In this document: positions 58,735-64,000 of the stretch, one piece after another
Layout: each line of letters begins with the position of its first letter
How positions within the stretch are numbered: position 1 is the stretch's first letter
Translations under genes and position numbers: made by a program
Source of the DNA: an uncultured Bacteroidota bacterium
Lineage (GTDB): Bacteria > Bacteroidota > Bacteroidia > Flavobacteriales_F > PHOS-HE28
Direction of reading: 5' to 3'
Assembly: GCA_902826215.1 (NCBI GenBank)
Contig: CADEDY010000001.1
Coordinates: 484,167-548,166, forward strand
Length of the DNA stretch: 64,000 bases
The notes under the pieces: generated by a model
The model's database searches: none
What the model saw: the letters and a program-made list of their open reading frames with translations, nothing else
Told to the model about the DNA's origin: nothing

Positions 58735-59910
58735 CTAGGCGCGCGGCACCGCAAAGGCCTTCACATCGGCCTCGCTGATCTCCTTACCCGAAAGGATCAC
58801 TAAACGCTCGATCACGTTCCGCAATTCGCGCACGTTGCCGGTCCAGGGGAGCTTCTGCAACTCCTTCACGGCTTTATCCGCGATCTCCTTCGGGGCGATG
58901 CCTTGCTCGGTACATACCTGTGCGATGAAATGCTCGACCAGCAGCGGGATGTCCTCGGTGCGTTCATTCAAGCTCGGCACGTGGATCGGGATCACGCTCA
59001 GGCGATGGAAGAGGTCTTCCCGGAAGTTGCCGTTGGCGATCTCCTTCTTCAGGTCCTTGTTGGTGGCAGCGATCACGCGCACGTTCACGGTGATGTCCTT
59101 GTCTCCACCGACGGGTGTGATACGGCTTTCCTGCAAGGCGCGCAGCACTTTGGCCTGTGCAGCCAGGCTCATATCCCCGATCTCGTCCAAGAACAGCGTG
59201 CCGCCATCGGCGAGTTCGAACTTGCCTTTGCGGTCCTTGATGGCGCTGGTGAAGCTGCCCTTGATGTGACCGAAGAGTTCGCTCTCGATCAATTCACCCG
59301 GTATCGCGGCACAGTTCACCTCGATGAAGGGGGCTTGGGCGCGTTGGCTCTTCTCATGGAGCAGGCGGGCCACGCCCTCTTTGCCGGCGCCGTTGCCACC
59401 GGTGATCAACACACGGGCATCGCTCGGACCTACTTTCTCGATCATGTCGCGGATCACGCCAAGGGCCTTGCTTTCACCGATCATCTGCACGCCGTTACCC
59501 TTGACCTTACCCACCTTTTGGCGGAGCACCTTGGTCTCTTTCACCAGGTCGCCGCGATCAAGAGCATTGCGCACGCTGACCAGGATGCGGCTGATGTTCG
59601 GTGGTTTCTCGATGAAGTCGAAGGCGCCCTTCTTCAGGGCATCCACGGCGGTGTCGATGGTGCCGTGGCCACTGATCATGATCACGGGCAGGTCATCGTT
59701 ATGCGCGGTGATCTTATGCAGGAATTCCAGCCCGTCCATCTTGGGCATCTTGATGTCGCAGAGCACCAGATCGAACTTGGCCTTCTTCGCTTTGTCAAGG
59801 CCGCCAGCACCGTCCTCGGCTTCTTCCACAGTGTGCTTCTCGTGCTCCAGAATATCGCGGAGCGCGTTGCGGATGGCTTTTTCGTCGTCTATAACAAGAA
59901 TTTTGGCCAT
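58735..59910 (-). CDS. NtrC-like sigma-54 response regulator lacking the HTH domain
   Basis: A 391-residue protein. It starts MAKILVIDDEKAIRNALRDI, a receiver domain (about 1-120) with the phosphorylated Asp52 in LVLCDIKMPKMDG. An AAA+ domain (about 140-375) follows, with Walker A GGNGAGKEGV (about 170) and Walker B GTLFLDEIGDMS. In the place of GAFTGA, the sigma-54-contacting loop, it has GSFTSA (about 218-223). The protein ends shortly after the AAA+ lid (SEADVKAFAVPRA) without the usual Fis-type HTH. It may activate sigma-54 without site-specific DNA binding, or serve another AAA+ role. No histidine kinase is adjacent. Confidence 0.9.
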   Translation of the reverse strand: MAKILVIDDEKAIRNALRDILEHEKHTVEEAEDGAGGLDKAKKAKFDLVLCDIKMPKMDGLEFLHKITAHNDDLPVIMISGHGTIDTAVDALKKGAFDFIEKPPNISRILVSVRNALDRGDLVKETKVLRQKVGKVKGNGVQMIGESKALGVIRDMIEKVGPSDARVLITGGNGAGKEGVARLLHEKSQRAQAPFIEVNCAAIPGELIESELFGHIKGSFTSAIKDRKGKFELADGGTLFLDEIGDMSLAAQAKVLRALQESRITPVGGDKDITVNVRVIAATNKDLKKEIANGNFREDLFHRLSVIPIHVPSLNERTEDIPLLVEHFIAQVCTEQGIAPKEIADKAVKELQKLPWTGNVRELRNVIERLVILSGKEISEADVKAFAVPRA

Positions 59911-59981
59911 TCGTTCGTACGGGTATGAGGCGTAAAGATGCGGCCTATCGGCGGTCTTGCCAATGAAGGGGGAGCACAACT

Positions 59982-60902
59982 TCAGAAGTGTGTTCCCACT
60001 GCCGCTCCCTCCTTCAACGCATACCTGCTCCACGCCATATCCCGGATTCCGCCCGTGCTCAACACGCGCTCGATGGCGATGAGGGCATATGGAAGCGTAT
60101 CGACGCGGTATTCGGGAAGGCCGGGTTGGGCCATGCGTGCACCGCGATCCATCCGGAGCAGCCGTTCCTTGAGCGCATCGAATTCCAAAGCGGCGAAGGT
60201 CATCGTTCGATCTTCCGAGGCGATCGTGTCGCCGCGTTCGGCCGCGATCATGGCAGTGATGCTGTCGAAGCTTCCGGCACTGCCTATCAACAAGTGCGGT
60301 TCATGCCGTTCGATGATGGCGTAGAGGGCTTCGAGCCGATCATCCAGATGCGCGGCGATGCGTGCCTCTTCCTCAACCGTGATCGGATCACTGATCGGAA
60401 TGCGATCGCGCAAGCGCGTAACACCGAGCTCGAAACTGCGTTTCCACATCAGGGCCTTGTTCGTGGCCAGGATGAATTCGATGCTGCCGCCGCCGATGTC
60501 CATTACTAAGGCCGGCTTAGCCGTGAACGCAACCGCCTGTCGAGCGCCAGCAAGGATCAGTTCCGCTTCTTGGTCGCCCGGGATCACAGTGATAGTGATG
60601 CCGTGGTCTTGAAGTGCTTGCTGAACGAATTCATTCGCATTGCGCGCGTTGCGAAGTGCCGAGGTGCCGAAACCGGAAATGCGTTCTGCTCCATGCGTTC
60701 TCGCGATCTCTCGGAAAGCGGCCAGGACCTTTAGACCACGCGTCATGGCTTCCGGGGTGATCACCCCTTTCTCGATCCCACCACGGCCCAAGAAGACGGG
60801 CCGTTCCTCGGCATGGATGATCCGAAGGCCATCGACGACAGTGCGCTCGAAGACCAGCAGGTTGAACGTATTCGTCCCGAGGTCGATGATGGCAGATGGC
60901 AT
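59982..60902 (-). CDS. ppx: Ppx/GppA-family exopolyphosphatase
   Basis: A 306-residue actin-fold phosphatase. It begins MPSAIIDLGTNTFNLLVFER and holds RISGFGTSALRNARNANEFV, LVMDIGGGSIEFILATNKAL and a C-terminal LLIGSAGSFDSITAMIAAER. It hydrolyses polyphosphate or pppGpp. It is shorter than the E. coli enzymes because the C-terminal HD-like domain is absent, as in many Bacteroidota. The ATG at 60902 was chosen; an upstream in-frame ATG lies 14 codons away. It ends 71 bases before the NtrC-like gene. Confidence 0.92.
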   Translation of the reverse strand: MPSAIIDLGTNTFNLLVFERTVVDGLRIIHAEERPVFLGRGGIEKGVITPEAMTRGLKVLAAFREIARTHGAERISGFGTSALRNARNANEFVQQALQDHGITITVIPGDQEAELILAGARQAVAFTAKPALVMDIGGGSIEFILATNKALMWKRSFELGVTRLRDRIPISDPITVEEEARIAAHLDDRLEALYAIIERHEPHLLIGSAGSFDSITAMIAAERGDTIASEDRTMTFAALEFDALKERLLRMDRGARMAQPGLPEYRVDTLPYALIAIERVLSTGGIRDMAWSRYALKEGAAVGTHF

Positions 60903-60957
60903 GTGGTCGATGTTCACGTGGAGCGCAGAAGATCGCCGATCCACTGGACGTTTGCCC

Positions 60958-62277
60958 TTACCCTTTATAGGTCAACCACTTGCCCATCTCCTTCCAGCTC
61001 ACCTTCTTGCCGTACATCAGGATGCCAGTGCGATAGATGCGGCCAGCAAGCCACGTGGTTCCGATGAACGTGAGGATGAGCAGCACCATGCTCAAGGCGA
61101 GCTGCCACATCGGTGCGCTGCCCATGGCCACGCGCACCATCATGACGATCGGGCTGGTAAAAGGGATCAGGCTGCACCAAAGAACCGCCGGACTTTCCGG
61201 ATTGTACACCGCCATCTGGGCGATGATGATGGCGATGATCATCGGCACCGTTACCGGGAACATGAACTGTTGGGTGTCCGTCTCGCTATCCACCGCTGAT
61301 CCGATCGCTGCCAAGAGCGAGCTGTAAAGGAGGTAACCACAGATGAAGTAGAAGAGGAAGACCGCAAGCACCAACGGGATGTTGATCTGCTCGATCAGGT
61401 CGGTGATCACGCTCTGGTCGAATGCCCCGGCATCCACACCCTGTTCTTTGAGCAGTTGGGCTTGCATTTCGGCGGTGACACCTTGCTCCGCCAGTTGTTT
61501 CGGGTCGTACTGGTCGCCAGCGATCACGGCCAAGCCGATGACCATCATGGTGGCCGTTATCCCGATCCATAGCACGAACTGCGTGAAGCCCACCAAGGCG
61601 ATCCCGATGATCTTGCCCATCATCAACTGGAAGGGTTTCACACTGCTGATGAGCACCTCGACGATGCGGCTTTGTTTCTCCTCCATGACGCCCCGCATCA
61701 CTTGCACGCCGTACATGAAGATGAAGATGAACATGAAGTAGCCGAAGAAGAAGCCGATCAACGCGCGTTCCTGAGCGAAAGATTGTGTACCCACCTTCTC
61801 GATGTCGAATTTCTTCAGGTCGAGTGGTTTCCGCACGCGGTCGTATGCATCCTTGTTGATGCCTTCATCGCGCAGTTTGGTGAGTTCGATCGCCTTTTCC
61901 AGTTCAGTGCGGATCGTGGCCATGGCGAATTCGCTAGGCAAGGTCTTGTAGTAGAGGTCCGCTTGCGGGTTGTTGATCACATCGGCGAGCAGGTTGACCC
62001 GCACGGTGTAAGGGCTTGCCTTGAAGGCACTGTCGGACCAGGTGTGCCCATCCAAGAAGAAGGAAACGGCCTTCCCGTCCTTGAGCTTGGTGCCGATGAC
62101 ACCTTCGGTATCGATCACGAGCACCTTGTGGTCCGTTCCTTCCTTCGAGCCGATCCAAGCGGTCAGTAGAATGCCTCCGGCGATGAGCACCGGTCCAAGG
62201 ATCGTCATGATCAGGAAGCTGGGCTTCCGCACGCGCGTGATGAACTCGCGCCAGATGATGAGGTTGATCTTGTTCAT
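60958..62277 (-). CDS. ABC-2 type exporter permease (NatB-like)
   Basis: A 439-residue permease starting MNKINLIIWREFITRVRKPS, with one N-terminal membrane helix (about 20-40), a large extracytoplasmic region (about 42-180) and five to six C-terminal helices. It contains MRGVMEEKQSRIVEVLISSV (the NatB signature region) and SLIPFTSPIVMMVRVAMGSA. With the ATPase gene five bases upstream it forms a NatAB-like exporter. The substrate is not known (sodium, drugs or lipids are all possible). Confidence 0.88.
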   Translation of the reverse strand: MNKINLIIWREFITRVRKPSFLIMTILGPVLIAGGILLTAWIGSKEGTDHKVLVIDTEGVIGTKLKDGKAVSFFLDGHTWSDSAFKASPYTVRVNLLADVINNPQADLYYKTLPSEFAMATIRTELEKAIELTKLRDEGINKDAYDRVRKPLDLKKFDIEKVGTQSFAQERALIGFFFGYFMFIFIFMYGVQVMRGVMEEKQSRIVEVLISSVKPFQLMMGKIIGIALVGFTQFVLWIGITATMMVIGLAVIAGDQYDPKQLAEQGVTAEMQAQLLKEQGVDAGAFDQSVITDLIEQINIPLVLAVFLFYFICGYLLYSSLLAAIGSAVDSETDTQQFMFPVTVPMIIAIIIAQMAVYNPESPAVLWCSLIPFTSPIVMMVRVAMGSAPMWQLALSMVLLILTFIGTTWLAGRIYRTGILMYGKKVSWKEMGKWLTYKG

Positions 62278-62282
62278 GGCGC

Positions 62283-63224
62283 TTATTCGGTCATGCCTTT
62301 GGTGATGCTATCCGGCTGTTTCTCGCTCACCACCTTGATGAAGATGTCGTGCATGCGCGGGATCTCTTCTTGCACGCCGTGAACCTCAACGGCGGGCAGC
62401 AGTTGGCGCAGCACATCGTTCAACGTGGATCCTTTCCCAAGTCGCACGCGTGCTGTGAGGTTCTCCCCATGCTCCTGTGCGTCGATCAGTTCGCCGGTGA
62501 AGGAAAGGGCGTTCGCCAAGGCGATCCGACTTCCTTTTATATCGACGCGATAGGTGTTCGTGGCATATTGGCGCCGTATGTCCTGCACGCTGCCATTCAA
62601 CATGAGTTTGGATCGGTCGATCAAACCGATGCTGTCGCACAGCTCTTCCACGCTGGCCATGCCATGAGTGCTCAGCATCACGGTGATGCCGAGGTCGCGT
62701 AAGCGCAGGATCTCGCTACGTACGAGCTCGGCGTTGATCGGGTCGAATCCGCTGAACGGCTCATCGAGGATCAACAGTTTCGGTTCATGCAGCACAGTGG
62801 TGATGAACTGGACCTTCTGGGCCATGCCCTTGCTCAGTTCCTCCACCTTCTTGTTCCACCAGCTGCTCATTTCCCATCGCTCGAACCAATCCTTGAGGCG
62901 GGCCGTCGCATCAGCCTTCGAAAGACCTTTCAACCGTGCGAGGTAGACCGCTTGCTCGCCCACTTTCATCTTCTTGTACAAGCCGCGTTCCTCCGGTAGG
63001 TAACCCATGATCGAAACATCTTCCGCCGACATGGGGCGCCCGTCCATCAGGATCCGACCCTCGTCCGGGCCAGTGATGCGGGTGATGATGCGGATGAGCG
63101 TGGTTTTGCCAGCGCCGTTCGGGCCGAGCAGACCGAACACCTTGCCGGTGGGCACCTCCATGGTGATGCCATCCAGCGCAGTGAACGCGCCGTAGCGTTT
63201 GACGATGCCTTCGAGTTGGATCAT
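62283..63224 (-). CDS. ABC exporter ATP-binding protein (NatA-like)
   Basis: A 313-residue ATPase: Walker A GLLGPNGAGKTTLIRIITRI, signature ELSKGMAQKVQFITTV, Walker B KLLILDEPFSGFDPIN and H-loop MLSTHGMASVEELC. An extended C-terminus (about 220-313) is the usual NatA-type tail. It starts MIQLEGIVKRYGAFTALDGI. A TACCTTCG box lies 17 bases upstream. It is co-oriented with the permease, five bases apart. Confidence 0.9.
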   Translation of the reverse strand: MIQLEGIVKRYGAFTALDGITMEVPTGKVFGLLGPNGAGKTTLIRIITRITGPDEGRILMDGRPMSAEDVSIMGYLPEERGLYKKMKVGEQAVYLARLKGLSKADATARLKDWFERWEMSSWWNKKVEELSKGMAQKVQFITTVLHEPKLLILDEPFSGFDPINAELVRSEILRLRDLGITVMLSTHGMASVEELCDSIGLIDRSKLMLNGSVQDIRRQYATNTYRVDIKGSRIALANALSFTGELIDAQEHGENLTARVRLGKGSTLNDVLRQLLPAVEVHGVQEEIPRMHDIFIKVVSEKQPDSITKGMTE

Positions 63225-63241
63225 GGTTCAGCGGTCGTCGG

Positions 63242-63249
63242 CGAAGGTA
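63242..63249 (-). promoter_or_regulatory. -7 promoter box for the ABC exporter genes
   Basis: The minus strand reads TACCTTCG, 17 bases upstream of the ATPase ATG. Confidence 0.5.
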
Positions 63250-63305
63250 GGAGCGATCATGCCCGACAGAGTCCCGTTCATCGCAGCACTGTACCGGTGG
63301 TGTGA

Positions 63306-63713
63306 TCAAGGCAGGAAGTAGGCGCGCTCCGCTGGTGTCGGTATCCGACAACTGTCGTGTTTTCCGAACCACCGGTAGCGATTGCGCGCGATCCAGTCGT
63401 ACACCGCATTCCGCAGTCCACGGGGGAAGATCAGCAAGGCAGCGGTCATGCGCCAAAGACCACCCAAGCGCATCGCGATCCGAATGGCCGCATCGGACCG
63501 TTCGTAGGTGATTCCTCCGTCCACGAAGAGCACGGTATCCATGCCAGCATGGGTGATGTCGATACCGCGCTGAGTTGCTGTGGTTCCTTGTAACGGAGCG
63601 AAGCGCAGCACATGTTCTCGGTCCCAACGCAGCAACCGATCCACGAAGCGGTTGCAGAGGCCGCAAACGCCATCGAAGAGCACGAGCGGGTGTTTGTCGA
63701 TCGGCTTATCCAC
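63306..63713 (-). CDS. DCC-family (DUF393) thiol-disulfide oxidoreductase-like protein
   Basis: A 135-residue protein with the DCC hallmark VLFDGVCGLCNRFVDRLL (DGxCxxC) and RFAPLQG downstream. The C-terminal part has AALLIFPRGLRNAVYDWIAR. The family is predicted to have a thioredoxin-like fold with a redox or electron-transfer role. The start is probably GTG at 63713, seven bases after a TACCTTCG box; the longer ATG reading frame would place the promoter inside the coding region. Confidence 0.85.
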   Translation of the reverse strand: MDKPIDKHPLVLFDGVCGLCNRFVDRLLRWDREHVLRFAPLQGTTATQRGIDITHAGMDTVLFVDGGITYERSDAAIRIAMRLGGLWRMTAALLIFPRGLRNAVYDWIARNRYRWFGKHDSCRIPTPAERAYFLP

Positions 63714-63720
63714 GGGACCG

Positions 63721-63728
63721 CGAAGGTA
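63721..63728 (-). promoter_or_regulatory. -7 promoter box for the DCC gene
   Basis: The minus strand reads TACCTTCG, seven bases upstream of the GTG start, so the leader is very short. Confidence 0.45.
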
Positions 63729-63758
63729 GGTGAGCCCGCACGCGTGTCGGAAAAGAAG

Positions 63759-63790
63759 AACCCCCGCCCACCTTTCGGTGAGCGGGGGTT
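63759..63790 (-). terminator. Terminator after the T9SS-sorted protein
   Basis: A 14-bp stem with one mismatch (AACCCCCGCCCACC against GGTGAGCGGGGGTT) and a TTTC loop, 34 bases past the stop, is followed on the minus strand by a T-rich run (TTCTTCTTTTCC). Confidence 0.85.
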
Positions 63791-63824
63791 CGTTCAACGG
63801 GAGGTAAGGTCCCGTGTATCGTGC

Positions 63825-64000
63825 TTACTTCTGGATCACCAGACGCTCGGTGTAGGTCTTCTCACCAGCGGTGATGTTGACCATGTAGAGTCCGTTGTTC
63901 AGGTCTCCGTTCAGGTCGAGCACCGTGTTCACGTAGCCATCTTGAACAGCGATCGTGCGAGCGCTCACGCGCTTGCCGGTCATGTCGTAGATGTCCACGC
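63825..64000 (-). CDS. C-terminal fragment of a T9SS type A-sorted protein
   Basis: The 3' end of a gene whose start is off the right edge; about 58 residues are visible. The end reads GLYMVNITAGEKTYTERLVI then QK, and upstream VDIYDMTGKRVSARTIAVQD, the common pattern of type A T9SS sorting domains. These tails guide outer-membrane export and cell-surface anchoring by the type IX system. The catalytic or binding part of the protein is not visible. It confirms that the host uses T9SS. Confidence 0.85.
   Translation of the reverse strand, partial: VDIYDMTGKRVSARTIAVQDGYVNTVLDLNGDLNNGLYMVNITAGEKTYTERLVIQK

Noticed and set aside
1..64000. tRNA, rRNA, CRISPR arrays, insertion sequences or prophage
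   Set aside because: Every gap between genes is short and none shows a cloverleaf, regular spaced repeats, a transposase or an integrase.

Overview
The window is a gene-dense stretch (about 66 coding regions, no gap over 300 bases) of a GC-rich member of the Bacteroidota, most likely a Flavobacteriales lineage. Pointers are a partial type IX secretion (T9SS) sorting domain at the right edge, a CarboxypepD_reg/TonB-dependent receptor paired with a beta-helix lipoprotein, a GldA-type ATPase, a DUF4286 protein, L21/L27 ribosomal proteins with extra tails, and promoter boxes of the Bacteroidota type (TAnnTTTG, here very often TAnnTTCG). I saw no rRNA, tRNA, CRISPR array, transposase or prophage.

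Layout: 1-4115 (minus) purH and the rod-shape operon mreB-mreC-mreD-mrdA. 4242-10809: outer-membrane proteins, a DedA-like protein, a lipoprotein/TonB-receptor pair and a LOG-family protein. 10826-14284: mfd, which carries an in-frame palindromic insertion. 14506-16165: a small module of a secreted cysteine protein, a CxxC thioredoxin-fold protein and a MarR regulator with a cysteine cluster; its promoter holds a 17-bp palindrome between the -33 and -7 boxes. 16397-24815: fbp, aspartokinase, an Hpt-like membrane protein, GDPD, a 2-hydroxyacid dehydrogenase, mgtE and rsmA. 24867-28862: a serS-lipoprotein-TPR-DUF4286 chain joined by ATGA overlaps. 28985-31535: rplU-rpmA and metK.

31658-39661 holds gldA, rsgA, a P4-type phosphatase, dtd, a MazG-like protein, waaA (Kdo transferase) and two outer-membrane beta-barrel candidates. 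39790-49027 is a plus-strand surface-sugar cluster: WbpE/D/B/A-type enzymes for UDP-2,3-diacetamido-glucuronate, Ugd plus Uxs for UDP-glucuronate and UDP-xylose, RfbB, a CpsB-type phosphatase and an unusual substrate-binding-like protein. A toxin-antitoxin pair with a split toxin follows (49118-49685).

The right part (49708-64000) holds fabD, a BI-1 protein, folE, queD, hldD, a MerR regulator, an M23 peptidase, alaS, an NtrC-like regulator that lacks the HTH domain and a canonical GAFTGA loop, ppx, a NatAB-type ABC exporter, a DCC protein and the T9SS fragment. Most of the window is core metabolism and envelope biogenesis. The most novel-looking signals are the palindromic and duplicated elements around mfd, the MarR/CxxC module, the L27-HHH fusion and the split toxin.
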